Shown one piece after another: positions 1 to 13,989 of a DNA stretch of 64,000 bases. The stretch comes from Bradysia coprophila (lineage: Eukaryota; Arthropoda; Insecta; Diptera; Sciaridae): NCBI RefSeq assembly GCF_014529535.1, contig NW_023503555.1, forward strand, positions 7,750,001 through 7,814,000. The letters are read 5' to 3'. Under the pieces are notes generated by a model. It was not told the origin of the DNA. It did not search any database and saw only the letters and a program-made list of their open reading frames with translations. Each line of letters begins with the position of its first letter. The stretch's first letter is position 1. A program made the translations under genes and the position numbers.

Positions 1-788
1 CTCTGTCTAGGCGGAACTCTGAAGTGTGAAAGCTTAAGTCCCTCCAGTACCAACCTACCTATATAGGACTATTAAGAGAATGACCAGCTCAGATAAATGC
101 GACTTTTATTCAATTACTCATCTCTGCGTTTTTGAAGCCGCCCGTCAATAAGTGAATCTGTTGCTAAATGAATCTTAGGCTTTCCTAAACTAAATATCTA
201 ACACAGCAAACAAGTCGTTGCCGCACTCTGAAGATTAGAAAACTCTACTTAAGATTCCAGTTACTCACTTTACATACGGGAGTAATAGATTGCATGGTTA
301 CTGTTTACAATGTAACATTTTGCAAGCTCAATTCTCGCAACTAGCCCAGTGCATAGTACAATATACCGTAACCGAATGATAGTTTCTTGTTCGATGATAT
401 GAAAATACCTGGCTTGGGTGTGCTGGGAACGTTCTTGTCCGGAGAGGGATTCTTTTGAAAATCACTTTTAAAAAATCCGTCGAAGATTGTGTGGCTAGTG
501 ATAGGGGATCGAAGAACCTGCACTTTTCTAATGGAAATTTCTCCAGATATACGAAACGTAAAATGTCGGGCGGGGTGTTATTAGAAAAGTAATTGAGAGA
601 GATTCTTCTGAAAAACAGAAGACCGAAATCGGACGCATTTTCTGTTGGAATTCTTTATATATGCTCAGAAGCCAAAACCACTTTCAAAAAAATTCTTCGA
701 AGCTTGTGTGGCTGGTAAGAGGTCATCAAAAACCGAAAATTTGCGCAAATTCTTTCAAAAAATTTTCCAGTTACACGAGCCGTACAGA

Positions 789-877
789 GTCGTGTGGGGT
801 GTCATTAGAAAGGTAATCACATGTACTATTGAGTCGAATACATGCAATTACCTTTCTAATGACACCCACACGACCAT
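789..877. repeat. Palindromic repeat, GTGTCATTAGAAAGGTAAT arms
   Basis: Arms of about 38 bp around CTATTGAGTCGAA. Half copies recur at 1014-1045, 560-600 and, diverged, near 7030 and 58370. The rest of 1-1690 shows no gene. Confidence 0.7.
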
Positions 878-1690
878 GAACGTTTCGTGTACCTTGAGAA
901 ATTTCTGTAAGAAAAGTGTAAGTTTTCAGTCTTTTTTCGGTTGAAAACTTCAACTGCACATATCTCAGTGTGGATGAATTTTAAACCCAATAAGAACCTG
1001 TTTGCCCTGGAAGTACATGCAATTACCTTTCTAATGACAACCCTTATGACCTTGTACATTTCGTGTATCTGGAGAAATTGCCATAAGAAAGGTGCATGTT
1101 TCCGGTTTTCTATCGCCTCCCAATAGCCGCGAAAGCGTCGAGGAATTTTTTCGAAGGGGGTTTTGGCTTGTAGGGTCGAGTACCTTTAGACACACATAAA
1201 AAACGTCCATTGGAAAATGTGTCCGATTTCCGATTTCAAAAGAATCTCTCTGAATTTTCTTGGTGAAGAGGATAGTTACCACATTTGATCCGTTCTCGCT
1301 TCATTGTGTCTGCTCTAGAAAAAGATTTTTTTTTGTGTCAAATTTGGAGGCTTTAGTGATACGAGGATGGATTAGGATTGATTGTATAAAACAACTCACA
1401 CAACGAAAACAAGTCATCTATCTGTATAACAGAAACGCAGTGCCTACTGTGATTTCATCAGCCTCCGAATATTTTCTATGTTCGTGCTAGTAGCAGTGCT
1501 GTGATCAGTATTCAGGGCAGTGTGACTCCACAAGACTGGATTTTTTTTCTGGATATATTTTTATTCAATTAGAAAATCTAAACAAATCTAACCCGATTAC
1601 ATATTAGTGGTGGTGAGTAAAATCTACCTAACCATATGCATTGCAAGAAAAGAAAAAATAACGAAAAAATTAACGCAAAGCAAAAATTAA

Positions 1691-4600
1691 TCAAAAAAAG
1701 TGATTGATGAGATCGTAATTGATCTCTTCACTAACGTACGAATCATTCTGATAGCTCGGATGATTCAAAACAAATTCGCGAATCAGCTGGGCCGATGTGA
1801 GTCTGGTTCCGTTGGCTTTATCTCGAACTAAATCCAGATATTTGTTTAATTGCGACCTGGTTTCCGCACTCACATCTTTACCGTCGAGATAGCGATGAAT
1901 TAGTGGAATGAGACCAACAAAACCGTTCGCCTAGAATCGTCGTAAATACCCAAAATTATTTGATTTTGTTCAACATTTCTGACGGTCAAATTTTACCTCT
2001 CCGTTGAATATTTGATCAAGCGATAGAGATGCGTACTCGTCGCTCGTGTCAGCCGGATTGCCGTTCGAGTTCTCATCGTCGGTTTGAGCTGCAATTTTTA
2101 TTTGAAAAAATAACAATCAAGGAAACCGTCAGAGAAATCAGGGGAGTTACTTACATTGGGAGAAGATATTTTTCCGGAACCAGAACTTTTGCTGACGGGC
2201 AGCATCTTTGATTTGGGATCGTGTCATATTTTCGTCAATCTAAAGGAGAACAATAGAATGTATAATAAGCAATGGGTCTGGCTAAGGTTCAATGTGGTCT
2301 TGTGCAACAAAATGATTTAGATCGAAAGAAGTTGATGATTTTGTTAGTTATATTGTTGGCAAGCTTGGCGTCTGTCAATAGTTTAGAGATATTTATCTCT
2401 ACGATCGGGACTTAAAGAAGTGTTGAAATAATTCGAAAGAAACTCGGGCCATGGAATAGACATGATCCAATTCTGTTCTTAGAATTGTCGCTTTGAATTT
2501 CACAACCTGTGCTTATTGTTGTAAAAGAAGCTAGTCATCTGTTCTCGACAATAATGACAATGGGTTCTCTGGGTTGGTATTGTACTTACACGGTAAAATT
2601 TATGGTAAAACAAATGAAGTGAAAAATGTTGTTTAAAAAACAGTCCAGGCAAAGCACTGTCAAGCACCGAAGCTGACTTTGACATCTCTCAATTAGAAGG
2701 CCAAAAACACACCTGTCGACTATTTTTGTAAATTTTTTGATAGCCATTGTATGAAAAAGAATAGCCAACTTTGATCGGTTCAGTCCTCTATTTGAGTCCA
2801 GGAGATGCATCAAACAAAACATGTAAAAGATTCAACATTGACAAAGTGTTGTATTGCTTTGACTTGACCAAAATTGTTGAAAAAATTTCTTTTATTCAAC
2901 AAAGGGCGAACGAAACGTGTTACCGTTTACGATTCGTGACGAAACGTTTTACCGTTTACAATGGTGCAAAACATTAAGGTGAAACGATCGGTTTTAATGT
3001 TTTGCCCCATTGTCTTCGTGCAAAACATTAAATGAAATCGATACCATTAAAAGATGATACCAGAAAGTAATTTGTCTTGCGATGACTATGTGCATATCAG
3101 CACGACACAAACTGAAGTGAGCAATCACTTCAATTGTACGAGCATTATATACACTTTTTCGTCATTTGTTAAAACTCTTTGTTTTGTTTTTTGTGCTATA
3201 TCTCTCACATACAGCTTTTGTGGATCTCTCACATCCGACAATTTGTTTTTCGGCAATTTTAGTGACAATAAATAAATTGTTACTCAAACCGCGCAGAGTA
3301 TGGCCGTGGTACAACTGTACAACACTGTAAAAAAACCATTTCATACAAAATAGTATTCTTTTTGACAGCTGTCTACTATAATGACTTTTGCTTGAAATGC
3401 GTTGCCTCCACTTAAGAGTGATATCGCCAAAACTTGAGGAGATTTTTTAACTTTGGGAACAATCGGTCTCCCATTTTAATTAGTGATAGCTCGTTGGATT
3501 CTATAGGAAAAACGTATCTTTCACTTTTTCGAAAGAAAATATTTTCTTTGAAAAGCGTTCAAAAGTCAGAGGGTACCGATAACAGGTTTTCGGCAATAAC
3601 TCAAGGAAAAATTATTTTAAATTGATGTAATGTTGTACGAATGTCGGCCTTGGAAAGACCTACAGGTAGAGTATACGCACTGGATTGCGCGAGTACATCC
3701 ACGAGAGTTATGACTAACAATATAGTGAATGTTCGGAGAGTCCGCCTTCCCTGCATCTTCGATGTTCCACTGAACTGAGTATGGAGTGTTGTAGCTGGCC
3801 TCACCCACTATCGTTCCACATATAAATGAAACCAGTGCTTTTGTGCTGCAAGCCTACGGAAGTCTTGGAAAAAAGTGTGTGCGAAAATGTAGACTTTTTC
3901 CTTCTTTCTTGAGGCTCTGCTATTCTTTTACCTTATCAATAGAAAAACGCTCCGCTATGTCGCTAATATAATGTCGTTACAACAGATCCAGTAATATCAA
4001 GAGAAAAATTATAAAATTTTTCTCGAAGGTATTTAGCCAAATAAAGTGTTAGCGTATAGCACATGACCTCATGAGTCCGGAACAGTAATTAGTTTTCTAT
4101 TGGACCAATATTTGCTATAGGTTTCTTCCATCGTACGGTAAAAACGAATTTTGACAGGCCGAAAACAACCGACCGTCATCCACAGAAGCAAACGTAACCG
4201 TAACTTAAACAAATTTGTTTGTGAAAACTTCAAAGTCTCTGTGGATGACGATTGACATTTTGAAGGGCCTAGGAAGAAACCTATGCGACAGGAGTTTGAA
4301 TAACCGTTTGCTTGATCATACCGTTTTTCCAAACTATTTTGATACGTTAAGGTCTAAGGTTCAAAAAGAACACGTCCACTTGCACAGTGCTGCTCCTAGC
4401 ATGAACATAGAAAATATTGATATACTCTTTCAACATTCATGCTATCATAATCATCACATTCACTCAGTTCTGAATACATCGTTAGCGCTACACCAAGCGA
4501 AATGTGACGCTGCAGCTGCACTAAAAATCACCCGAAACTTCGGTACCGTTAACGCACTTCATAAAATATATTGTTCTATTTGGCAGCTAACGACTATGTT

Positions 4601-7600
4601 CACTTTTGCTTGAAGTGTGTTGGTTTCGTATTCGTTGTCATCCGCTAAAGATTTGCAAGTGTTTTAATTTCAGTATAAGCTGCTTTGTCAGTCTAGGGAA
4701 TATGAAACTAGCACAAGCAATTTCGCGATGCTGAGATCGACAATTATGCTGCGCGATCCGTTGTTTTGTTGTTTATAATATGCTGTTAATCGGATTAGGA
4801 TAGAAAACTCAGCATAATTTTCAATCGCAGCAACGTAAAATTGATGCTATGTTTTGAAATTTTCACCTGGATCAGGTAAAGACTCGTCTGCAGGTGAACT
4901 AAATTGTGAGCCACAGCCGTATTTTTTGGACAGCTGTGGCAAATAGATTACCTGGAGATAAAGTTACCTCATACAGGTAGAATTTTTAAATCTTTACTTT
5001 GGTCAGTGCTGCTGCTCTAAAGCCGATTCTACGATCACTAAGGTCGAAACTACACTGTAACTTTTGCATTGCTGAAAGCGACAATTACGTTGCGTTTTCC
5101 GTTGTTTAGTCAGTGGTGCATATAAACATCGGAGTACAATCGCAGCATAATTGTCGATTTGATCATGGTAAAATATCGGCCAAAGACTGTTCGTGATATG
5201 CAATATAGCAATATGTCAAACACTAGACTGATCGAGCAGGTATTATGGACGAACTTTGTTTCAAATTAAATGAAAAATCTGTCGCTCAAAACTATTACCT
5301 TCGATATCGGCACCAAAAAGTTCAGTTTCATTTCTACCATCGTTCGCACCAATAAATTCATGAAAACTGCAAAGGCGGCATTTTCAAAATCGCTCAATTG
5401 AATTTCCATAGTTCGGAATTCGACTCGCCAGCCCATCGTACTGTTGACCGGTGGAAATTTAACTCGAACTGATAGCCATGTACTGCCCAATATCGACTAA
5501 ATTTAACGAGACGATTAGAAATAAATTGCAAATTCTAAACGGGGGAAACAGTGCACTCACTTCCGCTTCGTCGTACGTTTCCCGTGGAGCATCGGATTCC
5601 ATTAGAATTCTCGGTATGTAGAATGGCTCATACGAAAGAATGTGAGAGTAGAATTGTCCGACAGATTTATCGAATCCTGAAACGAAGTCGAATTAGCTCA
5701 GTCTGTCGATGGTCATCGTGCCATTTCTGTTACCACTATCGGAAAACGTTTGATATGCCTTGTCGTTGTAAGGGACGTTTATATCATTATAGCGTTCCGG
5801 CACATTCGACATGTATCTGGGAATCGATCCGTATCGCGGTCGTTGCGGAATAAATGATGGTTGATCCTCCTATCCGAATGAAAAAACAATTTCAGAAAAT
5901 TGGGCTCATCCCATAGTCACGCACCGCAATTTTACCTTCACTTTTCGCTCGTCCGGAGTGCGATCGTCGAATGTGTAACTAGCAATATACCACCGACAAT
6001 CCGTTTCCAACAGATATCCTTTAAAGATCGGACCGGCCGCACTCAAAGCCAGCATCAATGGGGCTATTGGTGCCAAATGATCGTGCAAATAGAGCGCTTC
6101 TTGGAAGTCACCGTTTTGGAAAGTGACTTGTAAGCAAGCACATCCATTACCGAACACATTGTGATCCAACACTACACAATTGTCGGTCGTTGGTGGAGTT
6201 TTACTTTCGATAAATTTTAGAATCGAATCAGACCACGTTGGGCTTCGGTCATTATCCTGATAGATGGGTACATTCAGGCGACTGAAGTAACGTCTCCGTT
6301 CGGTGAAGTTCATACTGCCATGGCTACATTGGTCACAGAAGGGATAAATGGAATTTTCGTAATGCGTAGTCCTGGTAGCACTCACTTGAACCGACTGGTC
6401 GGATATAGGATTCTATCCGAAATGGAGTCACCTTCTCGTTCATCATGATTGGGTCGAATGTACGGCCGACTATATTCGCCTACACCCAACCTAGGATATG
6501 ACGTCAAAGTGACCAATTTATCGTTTTTATCACTCAAATAGGGTTGGACTGCTGATTTCCGCAATTTCATCAACGATTCCACTTTAAGCAATCCTTCAAG
6601 GGTTGCATCGTATGGCTGAGCGGGGATTCCTGTTTAGTGGGAAAGTCAATTTTGATTTCATTTTGGTAATTTTCTTGCGAGTTTGGAAAGACATCACAAA
6701 GACAGCGGCAGTTAACGACAATAGCGACAAAAATAAGCGATGAAGTGTCGCCCATGTCAGCCTTATATGGCTGATGATATGTCAAAACAAATGAGGTAAA
6801 AGATTTTCCGACAATCTGTTGAAAAGTGATCGGATCAAAAGAAGTAACAGATTCGAATGTGTGGTGAGTGATGGCTTGCCGTAAGTAAGACTTTAGATAG
6901 ATTCTTTAGAAAAACTTCCTATCAGAAGCCAAAATCACTTTCAAAAATTCTCCTTGATGTGGTTAGTGGTAGGTAAACTAATACCGCAAAGCTGCACTTT
7001 CTTTGGGAAATTTTTCCGGGTAAAGGAAACGTGAAAGGTTTTGTGGGGGAGTCATTAAAAAGGGAATTGCAAGTACTATCGATGCAAATAGGCTCTTATT
7101 GGTTTTAAAATTCATCTACACCGAAATGGGTGAAAATTTGACTATTTCGGTGAACTTCTAGCGGTTCCGTTACATCCAAAACACAAGGGAAAAACATCAA
7201 ATGGGTTTTCCTTATCGCTACTGGTCTCAGCTTTCCAATGACACCAAACAAGACAGATGCAATTTTTTTGTTTGAAATTGATTGAGACTTCTAGAGTCGA
7301 TACCTTACTATACATAGTGTCCATTGGACAATTCGTGGCTGCTTTTGAAAAGAAATCGTAATTCATCTAGACCTTTCCAACGAGCTATCGCATGTTAAAA
7401 TCACAGTGAAGTGGACACCTGGTGAGTCCTGTTTCAAACAGGCTGACTGTTTCTCGATCAATTAAATCAACAAAGACGAATATCACCTTGAACCACTCAA
7501 CAATAAACAAACAAATAAACAACAAAAGCACACGTGAACGAGACTCACAATACCGATCAAATCAAGTTAATGACATTGATCCGATCATCATCGAACATAT

Positions 7601-8067
7601 AAAACTCTATAAAATGTCTCACCTTCAATCAAGTATTTGGTATACTCGGGAAACCAAGACACACCTTCGTCATCATCGGAAATACTAAAAATTCCAAAAC
7701 TAATGAGGTCGTAAAGATAACAAATTTTTGATTTTGGAATGTTACTTCTCTTCGGCATGTCGACGACGAATGCGATCCAAGATGCTATGAGCGCTTAGGC
7801 TCAGCTTAACCTGTTTCTTTGTCGAATCCATCGACACAATTGTGAATTCCAGCTGAAATTCATCAATGAGCACTACAGATTGTAGTCAATTCTGTGCGGC
7901 GCAAATAACTGATTTATATCTACCTCGTCACCCCATAACAATTCATTGTACTTGGTGCGATCTCGTACTTGTTCGTACCATGTCACCAATTGCTGGGCGG
8001 CTCTTGATCGAAATGTTGGAATGTGCTTTTTGCTCTCCTCGTACGGATAGCATAATGATACGGGCAT
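1691..8067 (-). CDS. Gclc: Glutamate-cysteine ligase catalytic subunit, divergent (11 exons, 603 aa)
   Basis: Joins glutamate and cysteine with ATP, the rate-limiting cytosolic step of glutathione synthesis. Exons, 5' to 3' on the minus strand: 8067-7924, 7852-7746, 7684-7623, 6629-6386, 6323-5936, 5869-5734, 5676-5561, 5496-5299, 2239-2155, 2088-1997, 1930-1691. All junctions are GT-AG and phases agree, giving 603 aa against about 637 in human GCLC. Family landmarks in order: WGDELEF near residue 45, FPEYTKYLIEG near 95, ACLQVTFQ, LSAAGPIFKGY, DCRW, GWRVEFRTMEIQLSDFEN, FWFRKN, and REFVLNHPSYQNDS near the end. The conserved acidic and arginine positions of these motifs are kept, so activity is plausible. 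The N-terminus and the segment just before GWRVEF differ strongly from usual GCLC, which suggests a paralogue. A splice-acceptor-like CAG directly precedes the ATG, so a 5' UTR intron is possible. Minus-strand AATAAA lies at 1559-1564. Confidence 0.9.
3417..3830. repeat. Dispersed repeat, copy 1
   Basis: Starts AAGAGTGATATCGCCAAAAC and ends near ATCGTTCCACATATAA; both occur in the same order at 32392-32830. Confidence 0.65.
4117..4290. mobile_element. TA-flanked MITE, GGTTTCTTCC ends
   Basis: GGTTTCTTCC and GGAAGAAACC are inverted and flanked by TA, as in Tc1/mariner elements. The inner CGTACGGTAAAAACGAATTT block recurs inverted at 24480-24530. It lies in the 3 kb Gclc intron. Confidence 0.75.
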
Positions 8068-9251
8068 CTGTAAATTGAACGAAATTTCGATTCGAAAATT
8101 AAATTTTTGTGTTTATTGGTCATTGCGAACGGCTACGAGAAGAATATCAATAAAATGCGTGACAAATGGACATGTTTTATGTCTACTCGAATGGTATTCA
8201 ATTACAGGGCCGAACTGGTCATATGACCGAAATCGGGCAAAGTCGATTTCGTTTCTTGGTTTTATCAATTAAAATTCCTTTAGAGTAAGATTTTGCGTCC
8301 ATAAACTAATTAATACGCCCTCAGGTAGCCAGTTCGTCCCTGTTCGATTACAACATCTTTATTGTGTCATAATGATGTCGATGTGGATGGATATGTAACC
8401 ATCCGTACACTATACATAAGTAACAAGCGGATTCAATTTCAATATTATTTTTAATCAAGAAACATTGATGTGCCGAATGCATTCAGTCCATATTTTAGCA
8501 ATTGGAATGGTCAAATGAATTTAAATTAAATTAAAATTAATTTATTCATTAGGCGACGACGACAGTCGATTTCAGGTCAGTATATCTGTTGTTGTGTACA
8601 GTACATTATGGTGTAAAAGTTTAGGTTATTTAAAACTTGGGACTGAGTCCGATGTGACTTTATGGAACTCTGTATGATCTCCTGTTGAAACATCTGAAAT
8701 TATAATTCTAGGATCTTTGAACAATCAGAGAAGTCAAAATAGCTTTATATCCAAAATTCAATAAGCTGATGAGTGTGCTGATGAGTGTGCTAAGGACGTA
8801 AAATGTCTAAAGCGTACTTCTTGCACTCAAAGCCAAAATGCGGTAAGAGAAAAATGTTTCGTCTTAGGTGCACAACATGTCACCTAGTTTAGGTTTCGAA
8901 GTATGGGCTTATTAAGGTGGGTTCTCGGTTTACTATCGTTTTCTGACAAGCTTTTTGGGCATAATGACAACCTCAGCTCAGAAGGTGTCCAAATGGTTTG
9001 CAACATTGAAAAACGACATCGATTCAAAGAAATTCGGTTAGAGCGAGGGAGACATAGTCATATTTTGCTTATTTACTCCAACTAATTTATTTGAATGAAA
9101 GTCTGAAGGTCAGGTCCTAAAATATTTTTTTTTCTAATTCTATAAAAATACGGACGGGTCCGAACCATCCAAGCCCTCCGAACCATATAGAAAATTATTT
9201 GATGCACCCGCACATTCAAAGCATATATGCTACTCGACACCACGTACGTAC

Positions 9252-10358
9252 CACACAGAGAAAAAAGTCAGATTAAATGTTTAATCTTTGGAAAGATTAC
9301 GAACATTTTAAATTTTTCTAAAGATTTCCTTTCAATCTTTTTTCAAAGATTACAAAAATTAAATCTTTCGATAGATTACGTTTCGGATTAAAATGGCTAA
9401 AATTGATAGTAGCAGTGAGAAGTGAAGTTAACTATAGACAATTTTGCCACGGATTTTTTTTTTTTTTTCAAAGAACGTTGTTATGGTACCTAGAGTTTAT
9501 GATTAGAATCTAGTAGATGGTAGATGTGTAATTTTTTGTCATATGTTAGCGATTCAAAGTAAAACTAAAAACCACAGCACAGAAATGTTTGAGACCTTTT
9601 TTTGCTTTTCTTTAGGAATATTAATTTGAGTTGAAAATCGTTGCAAAATTAAATAAATTCTTCCATGCAAATTGGTCTGTTATACTTCTTAATCGATTGT
9701 ACAATTAAATATGGGGCGCAAAATATCGTTTTATTATAATATTTTCCTACTTTTCAATACTTTTGTCAGGCTCAACTTCCTTATCGTTGCTTATCCAGAT
9801 TTATGAAATATAATAATTAAAAAAATGAAGAAAAAAAATGTTGCCTTCGATTAGGATTTGAACTCGTTTACTATGATGGTTACCTCAGTCGGTACAAAGG
9901 TTTCGTTCAGAAGATTATTTTTTAATCTTTGAAAGATTAAAATCTCCGTAACAACGGTTCGAAATTAAATCTTGCTAAGATTAAGAACCCAATAGCTCAG
10001 TGGTAAAGTACAGGACTGGAGATACGGAGGTACCGAGGTGAAAGAGTTCAAATCCTGATCAAAGTAAGTAAAAAAAACATTTAATTTCAACTAAACAAAT
10101 AAAATTCCCAATTTCAGAATAAATAAAACAAGTAAATCTGATTCGATATTCAAATATAAGTTGAAAAAAAATTTTTAATTTCAAAATAAAAAAAATTTAA
10201 ATCTCTTGCAAGATTTCGATCTAATCCATCGAAAGATTATTTTCGAAAGATTAAATGCAAGTAATCTTTCGAAAAATTAGATTTCAATCCAAAAATAAAT
10301 TTGGTCCTATATGTAATCCGAAAAAGATTTAAATCTAATCCAGGATTTCTCTCTGTGT
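9252..10358. mobile_element. TIR element with AATCTTT/AAAGATT repeats and tRNA-like core
   Basis: ACACAGAG at the left and CTCTGTGT at the right. Many AATCTTT and AAAGATT units occupy both ends and are probable transposase-binding repeats. The centre carries tRNA-like boxes on both strands (see 9845-10060). I see no clear target duplication. No protein is encoded. Confidence 0.7.
9845..10060. other. Two divergent tRNA-like segments (Pol III A/B boxes)
   Basis: Plus strand: A box-like TAGCTCAGTGGTAAAGT at 9993-10009 and B box-like GAGTTCAAATCC at 10044-10055. Minus strand: the same GAGTTCAAATCC at 9865-9854. The acceptor ends do not pair well, so these are tRNA-derived, not working tRNA genes. 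Confidence 0.6.
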
Positions 10359-11094
10359 AGTTACGAGTTCGAAAACCTATAGGTATTTTTTCCCCTGATT
10401 ATAAGTCCCGAAATCTCTGACACCGATGGAATTCTTATTTAACTTAGAACTGGATCTAGCTCCTAATCCAGACGTCCTAGATTTTTTTTGTGCGGATTTA
10501 GAATCTGGAGCGAGAAATATCCAAAAGTTTTCGAACTCATATATGCAGCAATTTTTTATTTACCATCTGTTCTAAAAAACTGTTAATTGGCACGGCGAAT
10601 TTAGATAATTTATTGATTTATACATAGGTCTTTTTTGTATGAATGATGGACCATGATGCTTTTACAAAATTTCTTCATAGAACACACGAAAGGCTTTTTC
10701 AAGCCATTCCAGCCCTGGAACACTTGGTACTTTGTACAAAATTTTCGTCGTCAGATTTTCTTGTAAATTTTACCAGAAGGAGATAGTGCTGTGAAGTCTA
10801 CAAAAACCGTCTTGACCGCAAATTCGTTTTAGTACAGGATTTTTAGAAAATTTTAAGGCTAACGGTATTGAGCATTTGTATTTCTCTGTCTATAAGACGT
10901 AAAACACATCAATATAAAACAGCAGATTCTGTCGGACTAATCAATCAATGAATAAAATTTTAATTGAAACTGCCAACGACTTGAAAGTGTAACAAAAGAA
11001 CTGCTGTTTCCAAGTTCCAAGTTTTTATTGGCGATTTTCAAAATATCCAGGCGACGTTAATTTCTATGTGAAACATGGCAGTTTTAGTGGTACC

Positions 11095-11233
11095 AACGCA
11101 CTTCAAGCATGAGTGATACTCTAAACAGGGTATTGAAACTTGACAGTTTGTCACACTACTGTAAAAAACCATTTCATACCAAATAGTACTCTATTTGGCA
11201 GCTGTCGCCTATGATCACTTTTGCTTGAAGTGT
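11095..11233. mobile_element. MITE, AACGCACTTCAAGCA ends
   Basis: CAACGCACTTCAAGCA at the left and TTTTGCTTGAAGTGTG at the right. The interior CCATTTCATAcCAAATAGTA recurs at about 3330-3350, and the right end recurs at 4600-4622. Confidence 0.65.
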
Positions 11234-12429
11234 GAATATGACACTTTGACATGTACAATTATTTACCGCTACGCGTCGCACCCTTCGATGCAAATAGCCA
11301 ACTCAAAACTATAAAAAAATTGACAGTCGTCGGTACTCACTACGCTCTCTTTTTAAATTGTAAGCAGTGCATGTTACCCTATAATAGAGTGAAACCTAGT
11401 CAATCACTCTCAGATTATTTGTTGGTACCCACATTAGTTTGTCATCAACTTTCTTTGCTACAAGTCTCTTCACTGATTAGATTAGTCCATTCCTTGTGTC
11501 ACTGAATTACGGGTGAATACAATAGGGATGAAGTCTCAAAAAATGTAGCCTGTGTCATGGTCGTACATTTTTTATAAGTTTTACATAAAGCTGATTTTTT
11601 CTGCTTTCACATCTGCATGCTATGCAAATTACTATCGACTCTTCTAATCGTTTCTCTTGTTTTTAATATAATTTACAACGATGCAACTGATCGTTTGCAG
11701 GTAGAAATAATGCAAAAACTGATGTAATGGCAAAGTGATAGAAACGAGTATGGACATATTACAGTAAGTTCAACTGGACATCATTAATAACAAGTTAGCA
11801 ACAAGCCAAAAAAAATTTGTGCAGAGGTAAATCACATTTTTCACAATTTTATTCATTTTACAATATCAAACGCATACCGTACCGATATGTAATCCATAGC
11901 ACTTCCTCCGAATCACACAAAGTAAAAATGCAATGCAATGAACCAAAAAGCGATGCGTTACTTTCGATTGTCCGTTTCTTACTGAAACGGTCGTCGAGAT
12001 TCATTAAGTTTTTATCGGAAAAACCAGTGATCTCTGCTACGCATACCACGTAGTCTCAAGGTATAAAGACCCGGTCCAGTTATAAATTAGGTTTTCTTTC
12101 ATTAAACATCGCATTCACGGGCAAGTTTGAGTCTGTATATTGTTCGGTTGTGGATTTGTCGTATATGCAAATTTTACGTTGAAATTCTTTCGATATTATT
12201 CTAAATAAGCTGATGTGTTTATTGTTTATTGATCAACGGTATGAATTTGATTTTTATGAAAATGACAAAAATGTTGATGGGTTTTGTTGATTTACATTTT
12301 TCCACATTTAATATATGAAAAGTGCACGTCTGTGTGAGAAAGGTGTTCGTGTTGCAATGCTGTAGCATTCATTAACTAATTATTGTGCACATTTTAGCTG
12401 ACCTCGTTAATTTGTACAGTACATTTGCG

Positions 12430-12650
12430 AAGGAAAAATGTGTTTAAGGATTCAGGGCTCTGGTGGCCAAATTCGTAAGACCTAAAATCATTGAATCATA
12501 AACGCAATGCCACCTTAATAGCAGTGCCGATTTTCGAGAATTGAAGTTCGATTCCCGAAAAAGGGCACTACTTCTTAGACCCAAAATCGGACTGGTCATA
12601 TGAACTAATTGGGCAAATCCTGATGCGTAAATCGACTTTTTCTATACTAA
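12430..12650 (+). repeat. Possible second SINE-like repeat
   Basis: AAGTTCGATTCCCG resembles a tRNA B box and is followed by ATCGGACTGGTCATATGA, which recurs in related form (GAACTGGTCATATGACCGAA) near 8210. No convincing A box. Confidence 0.35.
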
Positions 12651-13989
12651 AAGTTCCTATATTGAACCTTATTTATTCATATATTCATTCAAACAGATAG
12701 GCAGGCAGTACGGGTCTGATTAGACCACTCTTTAAAACCTCACTTCATCTGACAGGATTAGACTAATTAGAATAATTTTTGATTTACAGCTGATTTCACA
12801 TAGATGACCTAGCAAAGACAAAAAGACAATATGAGTAGATTGGCTTTCTGGACAGAGGTACAAATTTCTGTTGAAAAAAAGGTAAGATGTCAGCTGACTG
12901 AAACAAACGCCAAGGAAAATTGTCAGAACAAACATATTCTTCAAATAGGACACTGTAGTATAGACACAATGTTCGGAGTAAAGCTGGAATCGCAGTCACT
13001 CCGTTTAGCACGCCGTTTTAATAATGCGGATGCGCAGAGAGATAGTTCTATCTATGCGCATGCGCATTTTCTAAACGGAGACCTTAAGTCCATACCGTTT
13101 AAATGCTCCTACAAATAATCTTGCAAATAATGTGAAAGAGCTGACCTGACATGCATAATGTTCGCTGTCACTACACACGTTTTGTAAACGATGCGATGGT
13201 AAGCGTTTTCACAGACTTTCGCATTTAGGGCATAAAACCAGTTGTAAATGCTGGCCTCCAGTTGACCAAACCAATCTGACCAATTATTATATTGGTAAAA
13301 CCCAACACCCAAAAACGGTTTGACTTTCCATTGAAATTGGAGATGACACCGTTTGATATTGAGGCTTACCGAATGTGGATGTTTACAACTTACCATTTTG
13401 ATAGACTGTTTATCAGCGAATAATGACTAAATCCCAGCTCACAGCGCAGAGGTCTAAACACTTGCAAACACTTATTCGAAATGAATTTTTAACGACTTTA
13501 TTGAGTCGTGTACGCGTCGAATGCACAAATTTTATTCGAAATAAACAAAATTTCCAGTCGATTTTATCGAACACATCGATCGTTTAAACCGAATGTTCAT
13601 AACAGACTAATTCCTTCAATATGATTTTGCATCGAATGACATGTACATTTATGCATTATAGTCGAGTCTTTATGAGTCGTTTATCGTCTTGCCAGTCTAG
13701 TTGGACGGTGAAGAGTATCGCTAAAGCGGTAAAATTTTAGGAAATGAAAGAAAAATGCAAAACTTGTTTTTACTCGAAATGAAAGTCTGCACTGTAGCTG
13801 CACCACACTTCACATGGTATAGTGGTTTTAAACAAAATGTGTTTTTGATCGAGAGCTTTGGTTACCCACAGTAAAATGGACAGATTTTGTGTCGGTCTTC
13901 GTTTATAAATCTACAAACCCACCAATGGAACCGGCAATTGTTCTTTTAAGTGGACGTATAGTATTTTGCATGCTACATGCGTCGAAAAT

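Larger units (their letters stand above)
2240..5298. other. Large repeat-filled Gclc intron
   Basis: Intron 8 of Gclc, about 3.06 kb against 60-71 bp for most others. Holds the MITE at 4117-4290, an inverted pair near 4728 and 5140 (GATCGACAATTATGCTGCG), AACGCACT-family pieces and a copy of the 32392-32830 repeat at 3417-3830. No coding sequence. Confidence 0.8.

Noticed and set aside
6324-6385. Frameshift in Gclc after residue 185
   Set aside because: A 62-bp GT-AG intron (6385-6324) restores alignment with the family at equal length.
9985-10060. Functional tRNA gene
   Set aside because: A and B boxes are present, but the acceptor ends do not pair and no clean cloverleaf forms.
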